Shown piece by piece: positions 44,975 through 52,140 of a stretch of 64,000 bases of DNA. Position numbers and translations under genes: made by a program. The stretch is from contig NZ_SRXX01000006.1 in the NCBI RefSeq assembly GCF_004804315.1, positions 62,001 through 126,000 of the forward strand, given 5' to 3'. The notes under the pieces are model-generated. The model was not told where the DNA came from and ran no database searches. It worked only from the letters and a program-made list of their open reading frames with translations. Origin of the DNA: Flagellimonas onchidii. Lineage in GTDB: Bacteria; Bacteroidota; Bacteroidia; Flavobacteriales; Flavobacteriaceae. Positions within the stretch are counted from its first letter, which is position 1, and every line of letters begins with the position of its first letter.

Positions 44975-45430
44975 GGTTTTTGTCATTCATGCGACCGCGT
45001 GCCGCCAAAGCTTTTCAGCCGTCGCAGCCTTGCTGCTTTGGCGAAGATGGCTTGCAGTGGCGCAAAACAGGAATCTAATGTTTTTTTGACACGAATTTCT
45101 CGAATTTCGCCAATTGACACGAATACTTTTTTGTTCCTTCCCTATCATACTGAGTAATGTCACACTGAGCGTACGCGTGTCGCTGAAGCTTTAGCGTAAG
45201 CACAGTCGGAAGTGAAGATGGTTTGACCCTTTCCGTCCCGTAGTGCGGGACACCTTTCCCTAAAAGGGAAAGGAGCTCTTTCTGCATCAAATGTGGGATG
45301 GCGTAGAACCAACAAGAGAGATTTCTCAGTCGTTACACTTCTTCGAAATGACGAAAAATCGACAAGGTTATTCCGAACGAATGTGAAGAATCTTAGCCTT
45401 CATGTGGATTCCCACTTTCGTGGGAATGAC
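44975..45430. repeat. Mosaic of REP-like palindromic intergenic repeats
   Basis: No gene is visible in the 608-bp gap 44905-45512. At least three members of one family, beginning GATTyC and ending GAATGAC or its like, are present: an interrupted one at 44981-45076 (minus orientation), one at 45318-45353 and an intact hairpin at 45407-45430. Between them are a GTCCCG/CGGGAC hairpin (45235-45251) and a CCTTTCCCT/AGGGAAAGG hairpin (45253-45273). The first REP unit is split by an insert of about 70 bases containing the two-hairpin element described separately. Confidence 0.6.
45009..45047 (-). repeat. Two-hairpin repeat, copy B
   Basis: Read on the minus strand: GCAGC-AAG-GCTGC hairpin (45036-45024), three bases GAC, then GGCT-GAAA-AGCT (45020-45009), a stem with a GNRA-type loop. 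It matches copy A at 47361-47401 in 33 of 39 aligned positions with one gap, in the opposite orientation. An outer CGCCAAAGC/GCTTTGGCG inverted repeat (45003-45011 and 45035-45043) encloses part of it. Confidence 0.6.
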
Positions 45431-45455
45431 ATGTATGGCACCAATGACCACACAA

Positions 45456-45488
45456 AGAAAAAAGGAGGGCCTAAAACAAACCCTCCCA
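45456..45488 (-). terminator. Terminator of the cadherin/BspA lipoprotein gene
   Basis: On the minus strand GGAGGG (45486-45481) pairs with CCCTCC (45469-45464) and is followed by a run of seven T. It lies 27 bases after the stop at 45513. Confidence 0.7.
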
Positions 45489-45512
45489 TTTATTGTTTAC
45501 GTTTTTTAGTTT

Positions 45513-47234
45513 TTAAAAACCTATGCAAAAAACTCCTAAATCCCCTATAAAAGTCCAATTGTTGTTCGATAATGTTTCACGGGCAGCTAAAATATCCGGA
45601 TTATTGTTGCAATAGTCCAGTCCAGCAGCACCAAGTGTCACATTGAGCTGAACCTCCATGGTTGCCCAACCCAATAAAGTTGCACCATAATTGTCCCTTG
45701 ATAATCCTGGATTGTCCAACATATTTTCCATGAATTGAGCACTGCTAATGTCCCAACCTCCCAAGTTTTGGTCAAAGGCTTTGGCATCTTTGAACATACT
45801 GCTCATATCAATCACATTGGATGTTTTTTCTCCCCATGCTCCAATAGGTTGGTTAAATACTGTGGTTGAATGGAACATAGAATTCATGTAAATCACACTG
45901 GACACATCCCAGCCACTGATATCATCGTTGAACCCTTCATTTAAGTAAAACATACTATTCATGTCTTCTATTTTGGAAACATCCCAGTTTGCAATGCTCG
46001 TTTTAAAATTGACGCTACTTGTCGAGAACATACTGCTTATATCTTTAACCATTGACAGGTCAGGACTGTCCGTTGCATTGTAATCCATACTAGTAAGTAC
46101 AAATGCTTTTTCTAGAACCCTCCATTGAATGTTACCCCATTGCTCCATACTGGTAAAATAGTCTTCATACCCCGACACCCTGAGCGCAGGGAACTGTCCT
46201 GTGATGGCCACGGTATAGGCCCCGGGTTCTTCATAAACATGGATAGGTTTAGCAGTGGTCAATTCTTCAACTTCGGAACCGTCTCCCCAATCGATCACAT
46301 AATCAAAAGTAAGTCCTTCCAAATTGTTGTCGGATATTTCGGAGTTCAGTTGGATCTCCACCCCTTGTCCATCAGTCGTCCATGTAGTTACGAAGGAGTC
46401 GGGGCTTTCTGCAAGTACACCGTCATCGACCACATTTATGGTGATCTCGGCTTCGGTGGTAGCAGCTCCATCCGTTACGATTACGGTCAATATATAGGAC
46501 GGAGTGCCCTCAAAATCGAGTGTTTTACCCTCGTCCAAGCTCAATATCCCTGTTGCCTTATCAATCACAAAAAGGCCGTTTGCAGGGTCGGTGATATCGG
46601 TCACAATCTCAAATTCAAGTGTGTCGCCATCAGGATCGGTCGCATCTACTGTTCCAACCTCGGCGCCTTCCACGTTCTCGGCCACCTCGAACACTTGGTC
46701 CGCCGTTATCTCTGGGGCCTTGTTCACATTGCCCACATTAATGGTCACCTGGGCATTGACCGTAGGGTTGTTGTCATCGCTCACCCCAATGGTGATCTCA
46801 AATGTCTTGGACTCTTCGTGGATGTCGAAGCTCTTGCCTGCCGCAAGGCTTATGGCACCGCCCTCGTTGGTCTTGACAACCTCGAACAAATCCTCGCTGT
46901 TGGCGACCATACTGAACTTTAGTTCATCACCGTCCGCATCGGTCGCTTTCAATGTTCCAATCACATCGGTGTCCGGTATGTTCTCATTGGTGTCAAAAAT
47001 CAGTGTGCTCTGGTCAATCTTGGGTTCGCTGTTCGTTGGTGGGACAGGGTCTTCTTTTTTGCTACAGGATATGGCCCCGATGAGCAATAGGGCCAGCAAT
47101 AAAGATCTTTTCAGGGTTTTACGCTCGATGGCGCTCGATGGCGCTCGATGGCGCTCGATGGCGCTCGATGGCGCTCGATGGCGCTCGATGGCGCTCGATG
47201 GCGCTCGATGGCGCAATTTTAGCTTATTTCTCAT
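45513..47234 (-). CDS. Cadherin-like / BspA (DUF285) lipoprotein with repeat-expanded N-terminus
   Basis: 573 aa from ATG 47234. After M-R-N-K-L-K-L, three copies of R-H-R-A-P-S-S-A-I-E are encoded by a decanucleotide array, and only then comes the hydrophobic signal (L-K-R-S-L-L-L-A-L-L-L) with a lipobox Cys near 57. Two cadherin-like domains follow (about 70-165 and 165-265), then a PKD-like segment (about 280-360, V-I-D-W-G-D-G-S) and BspA/DUF285 repeats with WDVSK/M-x-x-M-F patterns (about 390-530). BspA repeats are adhesins or surface proteins in other Bacteroidota. With the repeats removed, the start would read M-R-N-K-L-K-T-L-K-R-S, an ordinary signal. The cadherin half looks more GC-rich than its surroundings. 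Confidence 0.85.
   Translation of the reverse strand: MRNKLKLRHRAPSSAIERHRAPSSAIERHRAPSSAIERKTLKRSLLLALLLIGAISCSKKEDPVPPTNSEPKIDQSTLIFDTNENIPDTDVIGTLKATDADGDELKFSMVANSEDLFEVVKTNEGGAISLAAGKSFDIHEESKTFEITIGVSDDNNPTVNAQVTINVGNVNKAPEITADQVFEVAENVEGAEVGTVDATDPDGDTLEFEIVTDITDPANGLFVIDKATGILSLDEGKTLDFEGTPSYILTVIVTDGAATTEAEITINVVDDGVLAESPDSFVTTWTTDGQGVEIQLNSEISDNNLEGLTFDYVIDWGDGSEVEELTTAKPIHVYEEPGAYTVAITGQFPALRVSGYEDYFTSMEQWGNIQWRVLEKAFVLTSMDYNATDSPDLSMVKDISSMFSTSSVNFKTSIANWDVSKIEDMNSMFYLNEGFNDDISGWDVSSVIYMNSMFHSTTVFNQPIGAWGEKTSNVIDMSSMFKDAKAFDQNLGGWDISSAQFMENMLDNPGLSRDNYGATLLGWATMEVQLNVTLGAAGLDYCNNNPDILAARETLSNNNWTFIGDLGVFCIGF
47121..47214. repeat. Decanucleotide tandem array in the coding start of the lipoprotein gene
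   Basis: Unit GCGCTCGATG repeated nine times from 47121 to 47210 (the first unit begins A instead of G), plus a partial GCGC to 47214. Nine units equal 90 bases and 30 codons, so the frame is kept; any change of one or two units would shift it. The minus-strand unit contains no ATG, GTG or TTG. Confidence 0.95.
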
Positions 47235-47659
47235 GGTATTTAGTATTTAAGTGAATACCGCTAAGTTAGCCTGCCAATGTATGGCCCATCCCTCCCAATT
47301 GACGGATGCCCCGTTTGGGTTGACGGATGGGGTAATTTGGGGAACGGTCCTTCGCCAGCCTTCTTCGCCAAAGTAGCTTGGCTACGACGGCCGAAAGGCC
47401 TCGGACTACAAGTGAAGAGTAGAAGGCTTCGGACTATCGGTAAATCCCACGCTAAAGCTTCGGGTTTTGATGAAGGACAAGAAGTGAAGGGTTTCGGTGA
47501 AATTTCAACAAAAGCCCGCAGCAAGTTGGGAAGAATTCTTATCACTTGGCTTTATAAACCCGTATTTGGTCGATAGGGAATGTTCATCTGCCAATTCACA
47601 GAGGAATATCCACATTTATTTGGCTAGATTGAAGACAACAAATCTTAAATACTAGCGCC
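47235..47659. other. 425-bp gap between the lipoprotein gene and the DoxX-like gene
   Basis: No convincing gene: both strands happen to be open for about 95 codons but the translations look random. It contains a direct repeat TTGACGGATG (two copies within 47295-47330), two TCGGACTA copies (47401-47440), and the two-hairpin element copy A. Confidence 0.6.
47361..47401 (+). repeat. Two-hairpin repeat, copy A
   Basis: GTAGC-TTG-GCTAC (47373-47385), then GAC, then GGCC-GAAA-GGCC (47389-47400), a perfect stem with a GNRA tetraloop. Homologous and inverted relative to copy B. Stem changes between copies preserve pairing. Confidence 0.6.
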
Positions 47660-48049
47660 ATGAAAAAAAACTACACTACTTATTACATCTTTTTGGGGTT
47701 ATTCTCATTAATGATTTTGACCTCACTTTACAAGCATTTGTTTTTTTACGAAGCTATGGTACAGGAATACGCCAAACTTGGTTACCCTGAACATTTGGTA
47801 AAACCACTGGCCATTGCCCAATTTTTAGGGCTCTCCCTAATCATTTACAACAAAAGTAAAAGGTTGCTGGAATGGGCTTATGGGGGGTTTATTTTAAACT
47901 TGGTGTTTGCAATTATCGCCCATTATGTTTCTAAATACGGTAATGGTGCCCCCGCAGTGGTTTGTTTGGCGTTATTGTTTATCACCTACTTTTTGGGCAA
48001 TAGAAGAGATACCGTCCAACAATCGGAGAATTTAGCCATCTCTGTTTAA
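47660..48049 (+). CDS. DoxX-like small membrane protein
   Basis: 129 aa with four hydrophobic segments (about 7-25, 42-62, 70-90 and 100-118). The segment L-G-Y-P-E-H-L-V-K-P-L-A-I-A-Q-F-L-G-L near 40-58 matches the DoxX_2-like family. Their role is unknown; some are linked to sulfur or oxidative stress chemistry. It stands alone, with a strong bidirectional terminator 22 bases after the stop. No clear promoter box, only a 7/8 match in the upstream gap. Confidence 0.75.
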   Translation: MKKNYTTYYIFLGLFSLMILTSLYKHLFFYEAMVQEYAKLGYPEHLVKPLAIAQFLGLSLIIYNKSKRLLEWAYGGFILNLVFAIIAHYVSKYGNGAPAVVCLALLFITYFLGNRRDTVQQSENLAISV

Positions 48050-48070
48050 ATCTTTATTGCCCAGAATACC

Positions 48071-48096
48071 AAAAGCGGCCCGTTGGGCCGCTTTTA
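48071..48096. terminator. Bidirectional terminator between the DoxX-like gene and kmo
   Basis: AAAAGCGGCCC (48071-48081) pairs perfectly with GGGCCGCTTTT (48085-48095), with a GTT loop; A- and T-runs on both sides. Confidence 0.9.
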
Positions 48097-48100
48097 CATT

Positions 48101-49441
48101 TTATAGAAGTGATACTATTTTATCTTCAACTTCCTGAGAATCCCAAACATTTTCTATGTTCGGAAGTTTCATGATTTCTTGCATAATCTTTTCCTGCCTA
48201 TCCCCTATTGCCAATGCTTCCGAATAAGGTTTATCCGAAAACGTGACCCTACTATATACTGGAATCCATTTGTCCGGATGTTTTGTCGAAAATCTTTTTT
48301 CTATTTTTTTCTGTAGCAAAAACATTTGGTCGGCCGTTTTACTGCTCATTTCCACAAAGTTCCGGTAGCTCAATTCAGCAATGGCATCTGCGTTGGGCTT
48401 GCGTTGTTTTTGGTATTCGTCAAAAATGGTATCCCAATTGTCTCCATAGGTTTCCATAAGCTCGTTCAACACAAAAATATCTTCAAAACCAGCATTCATG
48501 CCCTGCCCATAGAAGGGAACAATTGCATGGGCGGAGTCACCAACCAAAGCCACTTTATTCCAATAAGTCCATGGGTAGCACTTCATGGTGACCATTGCGC
48601 TTGTAGGGTTCTTGAAAAAATCGCTAGTAAGGTTTTCGATTTCCTTCTGAACATTTGGAAAATAGGCTTTAAAAAAAGTCTTGGCCTCCTTTTCTGTGGC
48701 AATGTTTTCAAAAGACACAGGTCCCTCAAAAGGTAAAAATAGAGTACAGGTAAAGCTTCCACCCAAATTGGGCATGGCAATAAGCATAAATTTCCCCCTG
48801 GGCCAAATATGAAAAGAATGTTTATCCAACTTATGGGTTCCATCCGCATTAGGGGGAATAGTAAGTTCTTTGTACCCCACATTAATGAATTGCTGCGAGT
48901 AATCGAATCGACTTCGGCGTTGCATTTTATGCCGTACTCGTGAAAAAGCCCCGTCGCAGCCAAAAATTAAATCGTATTGATACGCTTTCCACTCACTCTT
49001 TTCGGACGCTCCCGTGTACAACTTGGCTTCGGGCAGGTCGATATCCCAAACTTTTTCGTTGAATTTGAACTCGGCTCCCGCTTTTTCGGCCAAGTCTATC
49101 ATCTTTCTATTTAAAACCCCTCTTGAAATAGACCAAATTGCTTCTCCCTCTTTACCGTATTTTTGAAAGTAGACCGGTTTTTCGTTCACGTGCATTGCTC
49201 TTTTGTCCAGAGGAATAGCAATTTCCTTGATTCGCTCTTCCAATCCAACTTTTCTGAGCGAGCGCCACCCTCTATTGCTCATTGCCAAGTTGATGGAGCG
49301 CCCAGAAAATTCTACCGTTCGGATATCAGGTCTGCGGTCAAAAACAGTAACCTTGTGTCCTTTTTTCTTTAAATAGATTGCTAAAAGTGAGCCCACCAAT
49401 CCCGAACCGATGATGGCAATATTTTTGGAAGTCTGTGTCAT
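48101..49441 (-). CDS. kmo: Kynurenine 3-monooxygenase
   Basis: 446 aa flavin monooxygenase that makes 3-hydroxykynurenine from kynurenine. FAD motifs are I-G-S-G-L-V-G-S near 11-18, the R-S-I-N-L-A-M-S-N-R-G near 48-58 and A-L-V-G-D-S-A-H-A-I near 299-308 with the GD motif, followed by F-Y-G-Q-G-M-N-A-G near 312-320. The C-terminal hydrophobic anchor seen in eukaryotic enzymes is absent, as in other bacteria. Kynureninase is 5.5 kb away; tryptophan dioxygenase and 3-hydroxyanthranilate dioxygenase are not in the window. Confidence 0.93.
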   Translation of the reverse strand: MTQTSKNIAIIGSGLVGSLLAIYLKKKGHKVTVFDRRPDIRTVEFSGRSINLAMSNRGWRSLRKVGLEERIKEIAIPLDKRAMHVNEKPVYFQKYGKEGEAIWSISRGVLNRKMIDLAEKAGAEFKFNEKVWDIDLPEAKLYTGASEKSEWKAYQYDLIFGCDGAFSRVRHKMQRRSRFDYSQQFINVGYKELTIPPNADGTHKLDKHSFHIWPRGKFMLIAMPNLGGSFTCTLFLPFEGPVSFENIATEKEAKTFFKAYFPNVQKEIENLTSDFFKNPTSAMVTMKCYPWTYWNKVALVGDSAHAIVPFYGQGMNAGFEDIFVLNELMETYGDNWDTIFDEYQKQRKPNADAIAELSYRNFVEMSSKTADQMFLLQKKIEKRFSTKHPDKWIPVYSRVTFSDKPYSEALAIGDRQEKIMQEIMKLPNIENVWDSQEVEDKIVSLL

Positions 49442-49672
49442 AAATGCCCTTGGGCCGATTCTCGTTAAACCATAAAATTACGGAATAAAGTAAAAATGCT
49501 TCTGCTTTAAAGGTTGCAATTAAGACAAACTCTCCTTTTTTCGCAGTTTCCAGATGATCAGAAACACCATCTTAAATTTATTTTTATATTTTTTAACATT
49601 TACCTCAAGACTTTTGGCACTAAGATTGACGTATATAAAGAAAATATTCCGCTCAGGCGTCCATATATATGC

Positions 49673-49712
49673 AAAAAGTCCTTCATAACTTTTATGAAGG
49701 ACTTTTTCCCTT
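49673..49712. terminator. Bidirectional terminator between kmo upstream region and clpP
   Basis: AAAAAGTCCTTCATAA (49673-49688) pairs with TTATGAAGGACTTTTT (49692-49707). It is downstream of the clpP stop at 49736. A small second CCCTT/AAGGG hairpin follows (49708-49720). Confidence 0.85.
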
Positions 49713-49735
49713 TTTAAGGGTTATGCAATAATATC

Positions 49736-50284
49736 TTATTCTAGAATACCGTCAACAATACCGTATTCAATAGATTCTTCTGCTCCCATCCAATAGTCGC
49801 GATCAAAATCCTTCATCACCTTGTCAAAATCTTGGTCACAGTTTTCAGCCAAAATCTTGGCACCGAGTTCTTTTGTCTTTATGATTTCTTTAGCCTGAAT
49901 CTCGATATTGGAGGCTTGCCCCTGAGCTCCTCCGCTAGGTTGATGAATCATCACCCTCGCATGTGGCTGAATAAAACGTCTTCCCTTTTCCCCAACAGAT
50001 AACAAAATAGAACCCATTGAAGCGGCCAAACCTGAACAAACGGTCGAAACCGGGCTTTTAATTTGTTTTATGGTATCATAAATCGCAAAACCTGAAGTAA
50101 CATACCCTCCAGGGCTATTGATAATCAGTTGGATTTCTTTATTATTTTGAAGATCCAAGTAAAGCAGGCGATCTATTACATGTTTTGCTGAATCATCATC
50201 TACCATTCCCCACAAAAACACTTTACGTTCTTCCAGTAATTTTTCTTGAATCAACTCTTGAACTTTCCCTTTTTTTGAACTCAT
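49736..50284 (-). CDS. clpP: ClpP-family serine protease
   Basis: 182 aa, shorter than E. coli ClpP (207) at both ends. The catalytic triad is complete: Ser89 in A-A-S-M-G-S, His114 in M-I-H-Q-P-S-G-G and Asp163 in D-R-D-Y-W-M. ClpP forms tetradecamers and degrades substrates delivered by ClpX or ClpA. The N-terminus (E-E-R-K-V-F-L-W-G) resembles the second, ClpP2-like copy found in flavobacteria rather than the main copy next to clpX, which is not here. A -7 box at 50305-50312 supports the start. Confidence 0.92.
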   Translation of the reverse strand: MSSKKGKVQELIQEKLLEERKVFLWGMVDDDSAKHVIDRLLYLDLQNNKEIQLIINSPGGYVTSGFAIYDTIKQIKSPVSTVCSGLAASMGSILLSVGEKGRRFIQPHARVMIHQPSGGAQGQASNIEIQAKEIIKTKELGAKILAENCDQDFDKVMKDFDRDYWMGAEESIEYGIVDGILE

Positions 50285-50304
50285 TCTTTAGCTTTTGAAA
50301 GTTT

Positions 50305-50312
50305 CAAAATTA
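50305..50312 (-). promoter_or_regulatory. clpP: -7 promoter box of clpP
   Basis: Minus-strand TAATTTTG, an exact TAnnTTTG match; leader of about 15 nt to ATG 50284. Confidence 0.5.
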
Positions 50313-50370
50313 ATCAAATTCCCTAGAAGTTTCATGTACCTTAAAACGACCTTTTCAAAATCAAGATTTA

Positions 50371-51198
50371 TTAGGATTTAATCTCAACTTTTTTCGACAC
50401 CACATCTTTAATAGGGATTACAAATTTCCCATCTTTAGTAATCAAAGTCAATGAGTTGTTTTCTATGGCTTCAATAGTTCCTGAATATTTTCCAATGACT
50501 ACCTTGTCACCCACAGCAAAAGTTCTTCGGGTGTAGAACGACCTTAAAAGGTCAGTGATGATATCCCTTGAACCTAACCCTAGCCCTAATGCAAAGGCCA
50601 GCAAGAAAGCTCCCAAAATCATGGTAATGTTATTGGTAATGATAGAAGTGTCTATTCCCGCCTGATTCAATGCCGTAATGGAAATAAAAATTACGATGAT
50701 GTAAAACAATAGGTTGCTCACTAAATTAGATCCTCCGAATTCGAGGGAATCGAACAGCTTTTTTACTGTCTTTTTTACAAAGTTTCCAATGTATAGTCCT
50801 ATCATGATCAACGCTAAAGCACTGAATAATCTGGGCAAATAGCGAAGTAGATTTCCTATTTCCGTAGAAATGATCTCCCAGCTTAGAATATCGGCGGCCA
50901 CGATCAAGAAAACCAACAACAAGAACCATTTGACAAATCCGAGTATGACCTTTATGATATCAATTTTAAAATCACCTCTGCCAAATAAATCCATCTCATT
51001 GATTTTTTCGCTCAAGGCATCTGTTTTTGCCAATTTTAGAACTTTACCCAAAATAAAAAGGATAATTCTGGTAACAAGCCAACCGATTAAAAGAACTATC
51101 AGTGCGCCGATTATCTTTGGCAAGGCCATGGCAATATCCCTTCCCATGGTGGCAAGGGAATCGAAAGTCAGATTTTTCCATTCGTTAATAGTTTCCAT
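50371..51198 (-). CDS. MscS-type mechanosensitive ion channel
   Basis: 275 aa inner-membrane channel. Hydrophobic segments at about 24-47, 83-105 and 112-135, plus the pore-lining helix A-F-L-L-A-F-A-L-G-L-G-L-G near 196-208 followed by S-R-D-I-I-T-D-L. The beta domain is about 222-270, with V-G-D-K-V-V-I-G-K-Y near 228-237. An additional helix pair compared with E. coli MscS sits at 137-185. It lies 29 bp after the 62-aa gene and may be in the same unit as the sigma factor. Confidence 0.88.
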   Translation of the reverse strand: METINEWKNLTFDSLATMGRDIAMALPKIIGALIVLLIGWLVTRIILFILGKVLKLAKTDALSEKINEMDLFGRGDFKIDIIKVILGFVKWFLLLVFLIVAADILSWEIISTEIGNLLRYLPRLFSALALIMIGLYIGNFVKKTVKKLFDSLEFGGSNLVSNLLFYIIVIFISITALNQAGIDTSIITNNITMILGAFLLAFALGLGLGSRDIITDLLRSFYTRRTFAVGDKVVIGKYSGTIEAIENNSLTLITKDGKFVIPIKDVVSKKVEIKS

Positions 51199-51227
51199 AT
51201 TCGTAGTTTTTTAAGTGTTCGTTCAGA

Positions 51228-51416
51228 TTAGTTATTTCCAAAAGTTTTAAAGAGTTTCCGCAAAGCAGAGCCCACATTGAAAGAAAACAATGACGCTAGA
51301 TCGAGGATCAACTTTGCCGCTGCAATGTCGTTCATTACCTTTTTCTTCATACCAGGTGGAACTTCTTTTAATGAAGCTTCCAATTCCCTAAATGGATTTC
51401 TTTTCTTCTTTGCCAT
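51228..51416 (-). CDS. 62-aa basic protein fused translationally to a sigma gene
   Basis: 62 aa, not recognised. Basic N-terminus (MAKKKRNPF), a helical segment with V-P-P-G-M-K-K-K-V near 19-27 and an amphipathic second half (L-I-L-D-L-A-S-L-F-S near 36-45); no membrane segment or cysteine. Its ATG follows the ECF sigma stop with no gap, so translation is probably coupled. Position suggests a sigma-associated regulator, but no known anti-sigma motif is seen. Confidence 0.7.
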   Translation of the reverse strand: MAKKKRNPFRELEASLKEVPPGMKKKVMNDIAAAKLILDLASLFSFNVGSALRKLFKTFGNN

Positions 51417-52046
51417 CTATGGTAAGGTGTTATACATTTCCACTAGTTTTTCTTTTGCTCTCTTGAGACGCATTTTTATTGCGCTCTCCCCTATTTCCAT
51501 AAGGGCCACAAGGTCTTTTATCGATGCTCCATCTTGATATTTTAACAACAAAATGGATTTATCTTCTGGTGATATCAGTTCCAAGGCCTCCTTTAACTTA
51601 CTGGCCTTCATTTCAAAAAGGCTATCGTCGGGCACTTCAACGGTCAATTTATATTCTGAATCTTCAACTGGTACCGATTTATCGCTCATTTTTCTTTGCT
51701 TATTCCTGTTTACGTAGTTTACACAGAAATTATAGGTAAAAGAGTAAAGCCAAGTTGAAAACTTGGATTTTCCTTTGAACATCTTCAGTTTTATAAACAG
51801 CTGCAAAAAAACGTCCTGGGTTAAGTCTTCTGCTTCATCTTGCGACTTTGCAAATCCATAACACTTGTTGTAGACCATTTTTGCATACCGGTCATACAGC
51901 TTACCAAACAGCAGTGGATTGTTGTTGGCGACAATCTTTTTTACCAGCTCCTCATCTGTTAAATGGGCATACGGGTCGTCTGTTTCCAATGGTTTCTTAT
52001 CGAGATTATTTATAAGAATTAGAAACAGTCTTTTTAAAAAAGTCAC
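51417..52046 (-). CDS. ECF RNA polymerase sigma factor
   Basis: 209 aa, with a 25-residue N-terminal extension. Region 2: L-L-F-G-K-L-Y-D-R-Y-A near 45-55, D-E-A-E-D-L-T-Q-D-V-F-L near 73-84 and F-S-T-W-L-Y-S-F-T-Y-N near 98-108. Region 4 ends near 195 with I-K-D-L-V-A-L-M-E-I-G-E-S-A-I-K-M-R-L, the expected helix-turn-helix. Its stop is followed at once by the 62-aa gene on the same strand. Confidence 0.9.
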   Translation of the reverse strand: MTFLKRLFLILINNLDKKPLETDDPYAHLTDEELVKKIVANNNPLLFGKLYDRYAKMVYNKCYGFAKSQDEAEDLTQDVFLQLFIKLKMFKGKSKFSTWLYSFTYNFCVNYVNRNKQRKMSDKSVPVEDSEYKLTVEVPDDSLFEMKASKLKEALELISPEDKSILLLKYQDGASIKDLVALMEIGESAIKMRLKRAKEKLVEMYNTLP

Positions 52047-52120
52047 TCAGAAGGGGTTGTGGTTAGTGAATCAGTTTAGATATGCAACAGATTTATTCCT
52101 AATATAAATTAAAATCGAGT

Positions 52121-52128
52121 TACATTTG
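52121..52128 (+). promoter_or_regulatory. -7 promoter box of the lipoprotein gene
   Basis: TACATTTG, exact match; includes the TTG at 52126 that opens the reading frame. ATG 52141 is the likely start with a leader of about 6 nt. Confidence 0.55.
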
Positions 52129-52140
52129 AAAAAAAAGCAC

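Noticed and set aside
45075..45550. Small frames inside the REP-like mosaic
   Set aside because: They translate palindromic repeats and differ in frame from anything conserved.
47121..47214. CRISPR-like array
   Set aside because: The unit is a 10-bp pure tandem repeat without spacers and no cas gene is present.
46125..47250. Two long plus-strand frames over the lipoprotein gene (265 and 248 codons)
   Set aside because: They mirror the cadherin coding region and the tandem repeat; residue composition is random-like with no domain, and the minus frame has clear domains.
45009..47401. Insertion sequence or composite transposon around the lipoprotein gene
   Set aside because: The flanking inverted elements are about 40 bp structured repeats, no transposase is encoded and no target-site duplication is evident.
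47261..47576. Overlapping frames of about 95 codons on both strands in the gap after the lipoprotein gene
   Set aside because: The sequence is a patchwork of short repeats; neither frame has a recognisable domain, signal or promoter.
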